64,000 bases of DNA from CANJIV01 sp046330225 (GCA_046330225.1 JAXLTD010000002.1:558001-622000), one strand, 5' to 3'; numbered from the stretch's first letter, positions 41,324-51,110 are shown. The notes: generated from the letters alone by a model not told the origin. Numbers and translations are program-made.

Positions 41324-42496
41324 ATGCGCACTCCGAGCTCGACCCAGCCTCGCAACTCCGGCCTGGACGGCATCCGCGCGATCGCCGCGGGATCGGTGTT
41401 CGTCTTCCACGCCTGGCTCTACACCCGCACGCCGGGCACCAAGCCGCACTGGTGGGACTACACGGCGATCCAGTTCCGCACCGGGCTCATCTGCTTCTTC
41501 GTGCTCTCCGGCTACCTGCTGTACCGCTCGTTCGCCCGGGCCGCGCGGGCTCAGGCGGGGCCGGTGTCGGTCGGCAGCTACAGCGCCCGGCGCGTCGTGC
41601 GCATCATCCCCGCCTACTACGTGGCGATGCTCGGCGCCCTGCTGCTGCTCGGAGGCGCCGGCGACACGCCAGGGGTGCGGCTGCCGCCGGCGGAGCAATG
41701 GTGGCTCTTCCCGCTGTTCGGCCAGAACTTCCGCGGCGACACGATCATGAAGCTCAATCCGGTCACCTGGACCCTGTGCCTCGAGGCGATGTTCTACGTG
41801 CTGCTCCCGTTCCTGGGGATCTTCGCCTACCGGATCGCGAAGGGGCGCTGGCAGCCCCAGGTGGCCCTCATGGCCGGGTTCGTGGCGCTCGGGGCCATCT
41901 GGAACGCCCTGGTCTTCGACCACGGCTGGGGGCAGGTGGCCAGCAAGAGCCTGATGGCCTACATGCCGTACTTCGCGGTCGGGATGCTCGTCGCGATTTG
42001 GCTCGTCGAGCGCGAGGCGCGAGGCCGCACCGGCCCGCTCAGCCCCCGCACGACGCTGTGGCTCGCCCTCGCCGGTGCGGCGCTCGTCGTGGCGAGCGGC
42101 TACTGGCACGCGACGTCCGGCGGCCCGTCGATCGACAAGACGATCGCGATGGTCAACGACCTGCCGGCCGCGACCGGCTTCGCGCTGCTCGTCGCCGGTG
42201 CGGCGGCCGGGAGCGGGCGATCGCTGTCGTGGCTGTCCTGGAAGCCATTGGACATGTTCGGAGTCGCGTCGTATGGCTTCTACCTCTGGCACGTGCCGAT
42301 CCTCCTGTTCCTGAAGTCCCAGGACGTCCTGGGCGACAGCTTCCTCGTCGCCTTCGCCATCGGCTTCCCGCTGGCGACGCTGGCGGGATTCCTCAGCTGG
42401 AACCTCATCGAGCGCCCGCTGCTGGACGGCACGAATCGCCGCATCAAGGCGCGGCGGGCCGCGCGGGCCGCCCGCGGCGCGCAGGTGCCGGTGTGA
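41324..42496 (+). CDS. acyltransferase 3 (OafA-like) membrane protein
   Basis: 390 residues, about ten transmembrane helices. RNSGLDGIRAIAAGSVFVFHA carries the R/H signature near residues 8-27, and GLICFFVLSGYLLYRSF, YSARRVVRIIPAYYVAM are family-typical. These enzymes O-acylate surface polysaccharide or lipids. Last residues overlap the next gene by four bases. Confidence 0.9.
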   Translation: MRTPSSTQPRNSGLDGIRAIAAGSVFVFHAWLYTRTPGTKPHWWDYTAIQFRTGLICFFVLSGYLLYRSFARAARAQAGPVSVGSYSARRVVRIIPAYYVAMLGALLLLGGAGDTPGVRLPPAEQWWLFPLFGQNFRGDTIMKLNPVTWTLCLEAMFYVLLPFLGIFAYRIAKGRWQPQVALMAGFVALGAIWNALVFDHGWGQVASKSLMAYMPYFAVGMLVAIWLVEREARGRTGPLSPRTTLWLALAGAALVVASGYWHATSGGPSIDKTIAMVNDLPAATGFALLVAGAAAGSGRSLSWLSWKPLDMFGVASYGFYLWHVPILLFLKSQDVLGDSFLVAFAIGFPLATLAGFLSWNLIERPLLDGTNRRIKARRAARAARGAQVPV

Positions 42497-43338
42497 GCGC
42501 GTGGCGCCGCACGGCCCGGCTGGCCGGGACGGGGCTGCTCGCGTCCGCGGCGCTCGTGCTGATCGGCTGCGCAAGCGACTCCTCCGCTTCGCGCACGATT
42601 CCGGCCGACCAGGCGCCGCGCTCGCTGCGCGACGCCATCCGCAAGGACCCCGGCCGGTACCAGGCCGCGGTGAACTCGGGCGCGCGCTTCGTCCTGTCGT
42701 CCAACGGCAAGGGCTACTCGATCCAGTGGGCGCCGCCGGGGAAGATCCGCGGGACGCTCGTGACCCTGCACGGGGACAAGAGCACTGCGGTCGACCAGTT
42801 CATCCTGTGGAAGCCGCTGGCCGCGCGCAACCACCTGCGCATCGTCAGCGTCCAGTGGACCTACGGGATCGGCCAGGGCGTCGGGCGCTACCAGCCCGGC
42901 GAGCTGTACGCCGAGATCTCGCGCATCCTGGGAGGCCTGAAGGTCAAGCCTGGCACCGCGATCCTGCACGGCTTCAGCACCGCCGCCCTGCGCACGTACG
43001 CGCTCGCCGCCGCCGACCGGCGCGGCCACCGCTGGTTCGGCCTCGACATCGCCAACTCGGGGAGCGCATTCCCGAGCTTCCCGCCCAACGCCGCGCTGCG
43101 CGCCGGGAAGTTCGGACGCACGCCCCTGCGCGGCTCGCGCTGGGTGCTCTTCTGCGGCGGCCACGACCCGAACCCCCAGTACACCGGCTGCCCGTCGATG
43201 CGCCGCAGCGCCACGTTCATCCGGTCGCTCGGGGGGACGGTCGCGGCGTTCATCGCCGACCCGCGCGCAGGGCACGCCGGGTTCCTGGGTGTGCCGGCCA
43301 ACGCGCAGCGCGGGCTCGACGCCTTCCGCCCCGCCTGA
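42493..43338 (+). CDS. lipoprotein with alpha/beta-hydrolase-like fold
   Basis: 281 residues from GTG overlapping the acyltransferase stop. Lipobox LIGC at about residue 25 followed by ASDSSAS. Later, GTLVTLHGDKSTAVDQF starts the fold, GFSTAALRTYAL is the nucleophile elbow (Ser in GxSxA), and GHAGF near the end could hold the His. Probably an exported, lipid-anchored esterase or hydrolase; the acyltransferase neighbour suggests a role on envelope acyl groups. Confidence 0.7.
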   Translation: MSAWRRTARLAGTGLLASAALVLIGCASDSSASRTIPADQAPRSLRDAIRKDPGRYQAAVNSGARFVLSSNGKGYSIQWAPPGKIRGTLVTLHGDKSTAVDQFILWKPLAARNHLRIVSVQWTYGIGQGVGRYQPGELYAEISRILGGLKVKPGTAILHGFSTAALRTYALAAADRRGHRWFGLDIANSGSAFPSFPPNAALRAGKFGRTPLRGSRWVLFCGGHDPNPQYTGCPSMRRSATFIRSLGGTVAAFIADPRAGHAGFLGVPANAQRGLDAFRPA

Positions 43339-43380
43339 GCACTGCGCCGCGCCGCAGACGCGACCATCTAGGCTCCCGCC

Positions 43381-45531
43381 ATGGCTGAGGCCTCCGGCTT
43401 TGACCGCGTGCGCGGGCCGCTGAGTGCCGGGCTCGCCGTGCTGGCCGTGGTGGCCGCCCTGGCCGGCGGGGTGGCCCTCTACGTCCAAGAGGAGGTCGTG
43501 AGCTCCGACGCGTTTGCCGACCGGGCCGTCGCCGCCCTCGAGAACCCCGACGTGCGGCGCGTCGTGTCACGCGAGATCGTCGTGGGACTCATCGACCGCG
43601 GGTCGACGGACCTGATCTCGGCGCGACCGGTCGTGGAGTCCGTCGTCCAGTTCGTCGTCGCCTCCGAGCCCTTCCGCCGGGTGTTCCGGCTGGCGGCCCT
43701 CAATGGGCACAAGCTGCTCTTCGTGCGCGACGCCCGCAACGTCGCGTTCGATATCGCCGACGCGGGGACGGTCGTCGTGTCGGCGCTGCGGAGCGTCGCG
43801 CCCGACATCGCGCGCCAGATCCCGAAGGACGCGGACGCGACCCTCCTGAAGGTGCGGCAGCGCAGCTTCGCCCGCGACACGCTGGCCGTGGCCGACCACG
43901 TGCGCACGCTTGGGTCGGTGCTGCCGATCGTCGCGCTGCTGCTGGCCGCCGGCGCCATCGCGGTCGCCCGCGACCGCCGCCGGGTGATCACGCGCTTGGG
44001 CGTCGGGGCCGGCATCGCCGGCGGCGCGCTGTTCGTCGCCGTCGTCGTGTTCCGGGTGATCCTCCTGAACAACGTCTACGGCGAGGACGAGGTCACGAAC
44101 GCCGACGTCCGCGCCGCGATCGGCGGCATCTACGACGCCTTCCTCGGCGATCTCGGCGTGTGGGGGCTGGCCGTCGGCGCGTTCGGGCTGCTCGTCGCCG
44201 CGGCCTCGGCGTCGCTGCTGCGCCCGTTCGCGGCAGGAGCGGGCCTCGCCAAGGTTCGGGGCGCGCTGGCCCCGCCGCCCGTCGGGTGGCGCCGCGCACT
44301 GCACGGCGCCGCGTTCCTCCTGGCCGGCGTGTTCGTCGTGCTCGAGCCGTCGACCGCGCTGGAGATCGTCGCGGTCGTCGGCGGCGGCCTGCTCGTGTAC
44401 TACGGGACCGGCGAGCTCCTGTCGAACATCCACTCCCCCGAAGCCGTCGCGACCCGGCGGGCCGGACGCCCGCGCCGCCGGCGGCTCATCGCTGCGGGCG
44501 CCGGCGCCGTGGTGCTCGCGGGCGGCGTCGCGATCGCGCTCTTCGCCGCCGGGCACACGGCCGAGCGGGCGGCGGCCTCGGTGGACACGTGCAACGGTTA
44601 CAAGGCCCTCTGTGGCCGGCGCCTGGACGAGGTCACGTTCCCCGGCACGCACAACTCGATGTCGGCCGCCGATTCCCCGGGGTGGCTGCTGGCGAACCAG
44701 ACCCGGCGCGTCCGCCGCCAGCTTCGCGACGGCATCCGCCTCTTCCTCATCGATCCGCACTACGGGGTCAAGGACGCCCGGGGGAAGGTCCGCACCGACC
44801 TCGAGTCCGAAGGGCGGGACCTCAACCGCTTGGCCAAGCAGCTCTCGCCCGAGGCGATCCGGGCCCTCGGCCGCTTCGGCGGCCGCATCGGCTTCGGGAA
44901 CCTGGAGGGCAAGCGCGAGGTCTGGCTGTGCCACACGGTTTGCGAGCTCGGGGCGACCCGCATGGTCGACGTCCTGAAGACCTTCCGCACGTTCCTGGCG
45001 CGCAATCCCGGGGAGGTCCTCGTCGTGTTCGACGAGGACTACGTCAAAGAGGCCGACCTCGCGAAGGCCTACGCCGACGCCGGGCTGACGAAGTACCTCG
45101 CGGTCTTCTCCCGGCTCAAGCCGCTGCCAACCCTGGGCCAGCTCATCAAGGCCAACCGCCGGCTGATCGTGTTCACCGAGCGGCGCCCCGGCGGGGAGTA
45201 CCCGTGGAACCTCGAAGGCTTCTCGTGGGTGCAGGACACCCCGCTGAAGGCCACGAAGGGCTCCCAGTTCACCTGCGCCGAGAACCGCGGCTTCCTCGAC
45301 AGCCCGCTGCTCATGGTCAACCACTGGATCGACAAGTTCCCGCCGCCGCTGCAGGCGAACAAGAAGATCCTCACGGAGGACTTCATCCTCCAGCGGCTGC
45401 GCCGCTGCGAGCGCGAACGCGGGATGAAGGTCAACCTGATCGCGTCGGACTTCTACGACCAAGGCGGGCTGGTCAAGGCGGTGGCGACCTACAACGGCGT
45501 CGGCAGCGTGCCGCCGGCCCGGACGCGCTGA
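43381..45531 (+). CDS. multi-spanning membrane protein with PLC-like phosphodiesterase domain
   Basis: 716 residues. About six transmembrane helices (about 15-35, 180-198, 206-228, 262-280, 308-342, 360-385) surround an exposed loop and end before a C-terminal TIM-barrel. EVTFPGTHNSMSAAD and IDPHYG give the first catalytic His, ELW-like EVWLCHTVCELG the second, and FDEDYV an acidic residue. PI-PLC-type barrels cleave phosphodiester lipids. Fusion to a six-helix membrane domain is unusual for the family but seen in actinobacteria. Confidence 0.78.
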   Translation: MAEASGFDRVRGPLSAGLAVLAVVAALAGGVALYVQEEVVSSDAFADRAVAALENPDVRRVVSREIVVGLIDRGSTDLISARPVVESVVQFVVASEPFRRVFRLAALNGHKLLFVRDARNVAFDIADAGTVVVSALRSVAPDIARQIPKDADATLLKVRQRSFARDTLAVADHVRTLGSVLPIVALLLAAGAIAVARDRRRVITRLGVGAGIAGGALFVAVVVFRVILLNNVYGEDEVTNADVRAAIGGIYDAFLGDLGVWGLAVGAFGLLVAAASASLLRPFAAGAGLAKVRGALAPPPVGWRRALHGAAFLLAGVFVVLEPSTALEIVAVVGGGLLVYYGTGELLSNIHSPEAVATRRAGRPRRRRLIAAGAGAVVLAGGVAIALFAAGHTAERAAASVDTCNGYKALCGRRLDEVTFPGTHNSMSAADSPGWLLANQTRRVRRQLRDGIRLFLIDPHYGVKDARGKVRTDLESEGRDLNRLAKQLSPEAIRALGRFGGRIGFGNLEGKREVWLCHTVCELGATRMVDVLKTFRTFLARNPGEVLVVFDEDYVKEADLAKAYADAGLTKYLAVFSRLKPLPTLGQLIKANRRLIVFTERRPGGEYPWNLEGFSWVQDTPLKATKGSQFTCAENRGFLDSPLLMVNHWIDKFPPPLQANKKILTEDFILQRLRRCERERGMKVNLIASDFYDQGGLVKAVATYNGVGSVPPARTR

Positions 45532-45681
45532 GGCCTGCCGGCGAGCACGGCGGGAGCGCCGCGGGCGGCGACGCCCGGGCGTCACGGCGACGACTGCGAT
45601 AGCGTCGGCGCAACGCTCGGGCCCGGACTTCGCTGGGCCAGAACCGCGACCCGGGCGCGGGTGTCCAGAGGAGGGGTGGCG

Positions 45682-47379
45682 ATGCGCCGGTTCGACAGCG
45701 ACGACCGTTCGGCTCACCGCCGGCAGCCGGGCTGGCCGGCCCCGAACCGGCTCGTTGCGGCCCTGGCCGCAGCCGCGCTGGTCGCGGCACTGGCGTTCGC
45801 CGGCCAGGCCGAGGCCCGTGCCGCGCAGGCGGCAAAGCCGAACGTCGTCGTCGTGACGACGGACGACTGGACGCTGCGCATCGCGAGCCGGATGCCGAAC
45901 TTCCGCCGGCTGGAGCGGCTGGGGACCACGTTCGCCAACGCCTTCGTGTCCTACGACCTCTGCTGCCCGGCGCGCACGACCTTCCTCACGGGCCAGTACG
46001 CCCACAACCACGGGGTGCGCAGCAACTTCTTCCTCAGCGGAGGCGGGTTCAAGTCATTCCGCGGCGCGCGCAACTCGCTGCCGGCGTGGCTCCAGCGGGC
46101 CGGCTATCGGACGGCGTTCGTGGGCAAGTACCTGAACGAGTACGGGTCGACCGCGCCGCGCGAGATCCCGCCTGGCTGGAACGACTGGCACGGCCTGATC
46201 GACTACTCGACCTACAACTACTTCAACTGGGCCATCAACGAGAACGGCCGCGTGCACTACCACGGTGATCGCGCGTACGCCGACGCGCTCATCGCGTTTG
46301 CGCGCGCCGGCGTCGAGGGGCGCATCCGCAGCGTCGGCGACGCGCTCGCGGTCATGAAGGCGACGTTCAAGCCGGTCGACTACTACGGACTGGCCCGGGA
46401 GCGCGACTACCAGGTCGACGTGGTCGGCCGCATCGCCGATCAGGCTCTCCGGCGCCTGATCGGGGCGGGCGCCGGGGGCGCGACCGGCGGCCCGGGGAAG
46501 CCGTTCTTCCTCTGGTACACCCCCATCGCCGCTCACAAGGAGGGCGACTACGAGCGGGTTGCCGGCTTGCGGCCGGGGCCGCCGCAGTCCGTCGATCCGC
46601 GTCCGCCCGCGCGCTACGCCCACACCTACGACGCGGTCGGGCCGCCGAGCGACCCGTCCATCGACGAGGCCGACGTGTCCGACAAGCCGGCGAGCGTCAG
46701 CGGCCGGCCGCTGATGACTCCCGACGTCGTCGCCGGAATCCGGCGCAACGAGCGCGGCCGCCTGGGCGCCGCGCGCGCAGCCGACGACGCAGTCGGGCGG
46801 CTGCTCGACACCCTCCGGCGCGCGGGCCAGCTCGACCGCACGCTGTTCGTCTACACCACCGATCAGGGCTACCTGCAGGGCCAGCACCGGATTCCCGACA
46901 ACAAGTACTTCGCCTACGAGCCCGGCATCCACATCCCCATGGTCATGGCCGGTCCCGGGGTGCCGCGCGGACGGACCGTGCGCGACATGGTCTTCAACCA
47001 CGACCTCGCGCCGACGATCGTCGACGCGGCGCACGCCCGGGCTGGGCGCGTGATGGACGGCGTTTCGCTCCTCCCGCGCCTGCACGGCAGCCGGCTCGCG
47101 CCCCGCGACCTGGCGCTCGAGGCGCTCCAGCCGTCCCTCACGTTCAAGATCGGCGTCCCCGTGTTCGACCTCCAGGCCCCGTACTACGGAGTCCGCACCG
47201 ACCGCTACAAGTACGTGAAGTGGAGCTTCGGCGACGAGGAGCTCTACGACCTTCGGCGGGATCCCTACGAACTCGAGAACCTCGCCGGGAATCCGGCAGA
47301 CGGCGCGCTCAAGGCTCGCCTCGCGGCCGAGGCGCGGCGCCTGCGCGCTTGCCGCGGCCAGGCCTGCAGCCGCAGGTGA
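45682..47379 (+). CDS. secreted arylsulfatase-type sulfatase
   Basis: 565 residues. ATG 45682 follows GAGGAGG. Signal-anchor at about 25-45. PNVVVVTTDDW gives the metal Asp pair; LCCPARTTFLTG has the C-x-P-x-R motif whose first Cys becomes formylglycine; YTTDQGYLQGQH is the second metal site. A maturase (formylglycine enzyme) is needed and not in the window. Substrate could be a sulfated polysaccharide. Confidence 0.9.
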   Translation: MRRFDSDDRSAHRRQPGWPAPNRLVAALAAAALVAALAFAGQAEARAAQAAKPNVVVVTTDDWTLRIASRMPNFRRLERLGTTFANAFVSYDLCCPARTTFLTGQYAHNHGVRSNFFLSGGGFKSFRGARNSLPAWLQRAGYRTAFVGKYLNEYGSTAPREIPPGWNDWHGLIDYSTYNYFNWAINENGRVHYHGDRAYADALIAFARAGVEGRIRSVGDALAVMKATFKPVDYYGLARERDYQVDVVGRIADQALRRLIGAGAGGATGGPGKPFFLWYTPIAAHKEGDYERVAGLRPGPPQSVDPRPPARYAHTYDAVGPPSDPSIDEADVSDKPASVSGRPLMTPDVVAGIRRNERGRLGAARAADDAVGRLLDTLRRAGQLDRTLFVYTTDQGYLQGQHRIPDNKYFAYEPGIHIPMVMAGPGVPRGRTVRDMVFNHDLAPTIVDAAHARAGRVMDGVSLLPRLHGSRLAPRDLALEALQPSLTFKIGVPVFDLQAPYYGVRTDRYKYVKWSFGDEELYDLRRDPYELENLAGNPADGALKARLAAEARRLRACRGQACSRR

Positions 47380-47415
47380 TCCCCGGAGGCCCGGCCGGCC
47401 GGCGGTACGAACGAG

Positions 47416-47489
47416 GGTGAGCGACGGGACTCGAACCCGCGACCGCCTGGACCACAACCAGGAGCTCTACCAGCTGAGCTACGCCCACC
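47416..47489 (-). tRNA. tRNA-His (anticodon GTG)
   Basis: On the reverse strand acceptor GTGGGCG pairs with CGCTCAC, followed by C73. The extra G-1 typical of tRNA-His is present at 47489. Anticodon stem CCTGG/CCAGG encloses TTGTGGT, anticodon GTG. T-arm GCGGGTTCGAGTCCCGT. CCA not encoded. Confidence 0.95.
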
Positions 47490-47601
47490 GCGACGTGTCC
47501 AATCTACCAACGGCCCGGACGCGGGCGGCCGCCCCTCAAGCGCCGGGGGCCCCCGGCCGACACTCGGAGAGCCGGACGGAAACGAAAGGGGCGTGACGCG
47601 G

Positions 47602-48459
47602 ATGCAAGGCGGACGGATCAGCCGGGGATGGGCGCTGGCGAAGAAGAGCTGGGCGGTGCTGAAGGCCGATCGCTCGCTCCTGCTCTTCCCGATCGTCTCG
47701 GGCGCCTGCGCCCTCGTTGCGGGGGCGATCCTGTTCGCGCCCGGGGTGGCGCTGTACGCGCAGGACAGCCAGGAGGCCTGGCTCATCGGCTTTGGGATCG
47801 TCGCGGCCTACGCGCTTACGTTCATCGGCATCTTCTTCGCGACCGCGCTGGCGGGCGCCGCGGTGAAATCGCTCCAGGGGCAGGACACCTCCCTGGGCGA
47901 TGGCGTCGCCGTGGCCCGCAGCCGGATTGGGCAGATCGCGCTGTGGGCGCTCGTCCAGACCACGGTCGGGCTGATCCTCAACGCGATCCAGAGCGCGCTG
48001 CGCGAGAACCCGCTCGTCGGGGCGATCGTCAGCGGGCTGCTGAACTTCGCCTGGCAGGTCGTGACGTTCTTCGTCATCCCGATCATCGCGATCGAGGGCC
48101 TCGGGCCGGTCCAGGCCATCAAGCACTCCGCCAAGGTGCTGCGCGAGCGCTGGGGCGAGGGACTCGTCGGGACCGTCTCGATCGGCGGGCTGATCGGCCT
48201 CGTGGCCATCCTGCCGGCGATCCTGCTCGGCGTGGCGGGCGGCGTGCTCACCAAGACCGCGCTGCCGCTCGGCATCGCGATGATCGCCGTGGCGGTCGTC
48301 ATCGTGCTCGTCGCGGGGCTCGTCGCGAGCACCCTGACCGCGATCTTCCGCGTCGCCCTCTACCTCTACGCCACCGAAGGCAAGACCGTCGGCGGGTTCG
48401 AGCCCGCCGAGCTCGACGGGGCATTCGCGCCGCGCAAGGCCCGCTTCGGACGGGCCTGA
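47602..48459 (+). CDS. multi-spanning membrane protein (DUF6159-like)
   Basis: 285 residues. Amphipathic start (GGRISRGWALAKKSWAVLKAD) then about six transmembrane helices, with a conserved IEGLGPVQAIKHSAKVLRERWG loop. Matches membrane proteins annotated as DUF6159. Function unknown. The ATG at 47602 is about 10 bases after GAAAGGGG; a GTG at 47593 is too close to that site. Confidence 0.75.
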   Translation: MQGGRISRGWALAKKSWAVLKADRSLLLFPIVSGACALVAGAILFAPGVALYAQDSQEAWLIGFGIVAAYALTFIGIFFATALAGAAVKSLQGQDTSLGDGVAVARSRIGQIALWALVQTTVGLILNAIQSALRENPLVGAIVSGLLNFAWQVVTFFVIPIIAIEGLGPVQAIKHSAKVLRERWGEGLVGTVSIGGLIGLVAILPAILLGVAGGVLTKTALPLGIAMIAVAVVIVLVAGLVASTLTAIFRVALYLYATEGKTVGGFEPAELDGAFAPRKARFGRA

Positions 48460-48545
48460 GCGCCGGCTGCCACGCTCGTTCGCGTGCGGCCGGCGGACGC
48501 CGTTCGCCTGCCCGCGGACCGGAAGCGGTCATCTAGGCTGCGGGA

Positions 48546-49148
48546 ATGCGGCTGCTCCACTACCCGTCGTCGGGAAACGGCTACAAGGTGCGCCTGGCGC
48601 TGACGCAGCTCGGCCTGGCCTGCGACGAGGAGCCCGTCGACATCCTGGCGGGCGAGAGCTCGACGCCCGAGTTCCTCGCGCTGAATCCGGATGGCCGCAC
48701 GCCGGTGCTGGTGCTCGACGACGGCACGGCGCTGGCCGAATCCGCGGCGATCCTGCTGCGGATCGCCGAGGGCACGCGGCTCCTGCCAGCGGGCCCCGAG
48801 GCCCGCGGGGAGGTGCTGCGGTGGCTCTTCTTCGAGCAGAACCGGATCGAGCCGGCGATCGGAACCGGGCGCTTCCGCGGCGCGATCGGCGGCGCCGATC
48901 CGGCGGTGCTCGCGTGGCTGGCCGGGCAGGCGCGGGGTGCGCTGGCCGTCCTTGATGCCCACTTCGCCGAGCACGAGTTCGCCGCAGCGAACCGGTACAC
49001 CGTGGCGGACATCGCGCTCTACGCCTACGGCCACCTCGGCGACGAGGCGGGTGCGCCGCTGGCGGCGGTGCCGCGGGTGCAGGCGTGGTGCCGCCGGGTC
49101 GAGGCCCAGCCCGGCTGGTTCCCGGGCCCCGAGCCGGTGCCCCGATAG
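48546..49148 (+). CDS. glutathione S-transferase-like protein
   Basis: 200 residues. Thioredoxin-fold start MRLLHYPSSGNGYKVRLAL with Ser near the catalytic site, FLALNPDGRTPVLVLDDGTALAES holds the conserved cis-Pro and ES, and the C-terminal helical domain has NRYTVADIALYAYGH. Actinobacteria generally lack glutathione, so the thiol partner may be another compound. ATG start. Confidence 0.88.
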   Translation: MRLLHYPSSGNGYKVRLALTQLGLACDEEPVDILAGESSTPEFLALNPDGRTPVLVLDDGTALAESAAILLRIAEGTRLLPAGPEARGEVLRWLFFEQNRIEPAIGTGRFRGAIGGADPAVLAWLAGQARGALAVLDAHFAEHEFAAANRYTVADIALYAYGHLGDEAGAPLAAVPRVQAWCRRVEAQPGWFPGPEPVPR

Positions 49149-49156
49149 GGGCCAGG

Positions 49157-49247
49157 CCCGGCCACTCCCGGCCACTCCCGGCCGTTCCCGGCCGTTCCCG
49201 GCCGTTCCCGGCCGTTCCCGGCCGTTCCCGGCCGTTCCCGGCCGTTC
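49157..49247. repeat. 10-bp tandem repeat CCCGGCCGTT
   Basis: The unit CCCGGCCGTT or its variant CCCGGCCACT repeats about nine times in a row immediately after the GST stop, the first two copies being ACT variants and the rest identical. Slippage-prone satellite. Confidence 0.85.
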
Positions 49248-49368
49248 TGGTGCGTCTGGGCCACCGATTCGGTGGCTGATGTGCGCAGGTTCGGGGGCGT
49301 GGGGGCCCCGGCGGCGTTCTGGTGCGTCTGGGCCACCGATTCGGTGGCTGATGTGCGCAGGTTCGGGG
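49243..49368. repeat. two 54-bp direct repeats with a central palindrome
   Basis: 49243-49296 and 49315-49368 are identical, 72 bases apart. Each holds the 17-base dyad GCCACCGA-T-TCGGTGGC. Together with the 10-bp tandem they fill the 228-bp gap. REP-like intergenic element. Confidence 0.8.
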
Positions 49369-49376
49369 CGTCGGGC

Positions 49377-49523
49377 CTAGGACCAGGGCTCGCGTCCGGC
49401 GATCCGGGCGCGGCCCAGCCGGCCGAGCAGCACGGCCCAGTCGATCGCGCCGGCGGCGAGATGGCCGGCGGGCCCGGTGACGAGCCAGGCGGCCAGGCGG
49501 AGGGGGAGGGAGGGCCGGCCCAT
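49377..49523 (-). CDS. 48-residue conserved-looking small protein
   Basis: ATG at 49521-49523, TAG at 49377-49379. RLAAWLVTGPAGHLAAGAIDWA followed by VLLGRLGRARIAGREPW is a clean small hydrophobic-then-basic peptide. Its composition fits small membrane-associated proteins in this lineage. Divergent from tig with 25 bases between starts. No function assigned. Confidence 0.45.
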   Translation of the reverse strand: MGRPSLPLRLAAWLVTGPAGHLAAGAIDWAVLLGRLGRARIAGREPWS

Positions 49524-49548
49524 GCGCTGACGCTATCGTTGCCCGCCC

Positions 49549-50946
49549 ATGGCCGCCGAGCTGAAGACCACCGTCACCGAACTGCCCGAGTCGCGCGTGC
49601 GCGTCGAGGCCGAGGTGCCGCCCGAGGAAGTCGAGCGCCGCGTCCAGCAGGCCGCCAAGGCCCTCGGGCGCGAGCTGCGCATCCCCGGATTCCGCAAGGG
49701 GAAGGTGCCCCCGCCGGTCGTCGTGCGCCGGCTGGGCCGCGAGGCCGTCCTGGACGAGGCCGTCCGCGGATCACTGACCCGCTGGTACGTCGATGCGATC
49801 GACGCGGCCGGCGTGGCGCCGGTCGGCGACCCGACGCTCGACATCGGCGAGCTTCCGGCCGAGGGCGAGCCGCTCACCTTCACCGTCGAGATCGGCGTCC
49901 GGCCGACCGCGACGCTCGGGGAGTACACGGGCCTCGAGGTCGGTCGCCGCGAGGCCGCGGTGCCGGACGAGGCAATCGACGCCGAGATCGAGGGGCTGCG
50001 CGAACGCCTCGCCCGGCTCGAGACCGCCGAAGGCGCCGCGGCGATGGGCGACTTCCTCGTCCTCGACTACGTCGGGACGCGCGACGGCGAGCCCGTCGAG
50101 GGCGCGGAGGGCCGCGACCAGCTCGCCGAGCTGGGCGCAGGCCGCCTGCTGCCGGGCATGGACGAGCAGCTCGTCGGGATCGAGGCGGGCGGCACTCGCG
50201 AGATCGACGTCACGATGCCCGAGGACCATCCCGAGGAGCACGTCCGCGGTGCCGAGATGCACTTCAGCGTGACCGCCAAGGAGGTCAAGCGGCGGGATCT
50301 GCCCGAGCTCGATGACGACTTCGCCACCGAGGCCGCCGGCTTGGACTCCATGGACGAGCTGCGCACCGAGATCCGCGAGCGGCTCGAGGAGGCCGAGACC
50401 CGCCGGATCGAAGCTGAGTTCCGGGAGGCGGCGGTGGACGCCGCCGCCGCCAACGCGACGATCGAGGTGCCCGAGGCGCTGGTCGAGGCCCGCGCCGCCG
50501 AGCTGTGGGACCAGCTCGCCCACAACCTCTCCCACCAGGGGATCTCCAAGGAGGCCTACCTCCAGATCAGCGGGCGCTCCGAGGAGGAGATGCTCGCCGA
50601 GGCCCGGCCGGATGCGGAGCAAGGGCTGCGCCGCGAGGCGACGCTGGCGGCCGTCGTGGCCGCCGAGGGCATCGAGGTCACCGAGGACGACATGCTCGAG
50701 GCGCTCGCCCCGGCCGCCGAGCGCGAAGGAGCGCCTGCCGACGAGCTGCTGGCCCGCCTGCGCGAGCGCGGGCGCGAGGATGCGCTGCGCGACGACCTCG
50801 CCACCCGCAAGGCCATCGACTTCATCGCTGACGCCGCGACGCCGATCCCGGCCGAGCAGGCCGAAGCCCGCGAGAAGCTGTGGACGCCGGAGAAGGGCGA
50901 GCCCGAGAGCGCCGGCGGCGGCAAGCTCTGGACGCCCGGCGACTGA
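49549..50946 (+). CDS. tig: trigger factor (ribosome-associated chaperone)
   Basis: 465 residues. The ribosome-binding signature is [20 protein letters not shown] near residue 45. A PPIase (FKBP) domain follows ([30 protein letters not shown]) and a long helical C-terminus. Binds nascent chains at the exit tunnel. Located upstream of clpP-clpX, the arrangement widespread in bacteria. Ends with a tail containing two near-identical KLWTP motifs. Confidence 0.95.
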   Translation: MAAELKTTVTELPESRVRVEAEVPPEEVERRVQQAAKALGRELRIPGFRKGKVPPPVVVRRLGREAVLDEAVRGSLTRWYVDAIDAAGVAPVGDPTLDIGELPAEGEPLTFTVEIGVRPTATLGEYTGLEVGRREAAVPDEAIDAEIEGLRERLARLETAEGAAAMGDFLVLDYVGTRDGEPVEGAEGRDQLAELGAGRLLPGMDEQLVGIEAGGTREIDVTMPEDHPEEHVRGAEMHFSVTAKEVKRRDLPELDDDFATEAAGLDSMDELRTEIRERLEEAETRRIEAEFREAAVDAAAANATIEVPEALVEARAAELWDQLAHNLSHQGISKEAYLQISGRSEEEMLAEARPDAEQGLRREATLAAVVAAEGIEVTEDDMLEALAPAAEREGAPADELLARLRERGREDALRDDLATRKAIDFIADAATPIPAEQAEAREKLWTPEKGEPESAGGGKLWTPGD

Positions 50947-51024
50947 CGCGCGCCGGCCTGCCGGGTCGCCTCCGCCACCCGTCCAGGGGTCAAGAAACCC
51001 GGCGGACCGGCGAACACTCATTGG

Positions 51025-51030
51025 TAGAGT
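51025..51030 (+). promoter_or_regulatory. candidate -10 box for clpP
   Basis: TAGAGT fits TANNNT, in the 164-bp gap between tig and clpP. GCGAAC at 51010-51015 is a half-site of the ClgR motif known to control clp genes in actinobacteria; its partner half is not clear. No good -35. Confidence 0.3.
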
Positions 51031-51110
51031 CCTCGCAGCCGCGACGCTCCGTCAGACGCGTGCCGGCGTGAAGGATTCGAGCCCAGGACGCGAAAGAGAG
51101 CAACTCACCG

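Noticed and set aside
45570..45583. GACGCCCGGGCGTC palindrome as a terminator after the PLC-like gene
   Set aside because: A perfect 14-base palindrome without a loop cannot make a usual stem-loop; kept only as a possible protein site.
49157..49247. CRISPR array for the 10-bp tandem
   Set aside because: Head-to-tail repeats with no spacer; a microsatellite.
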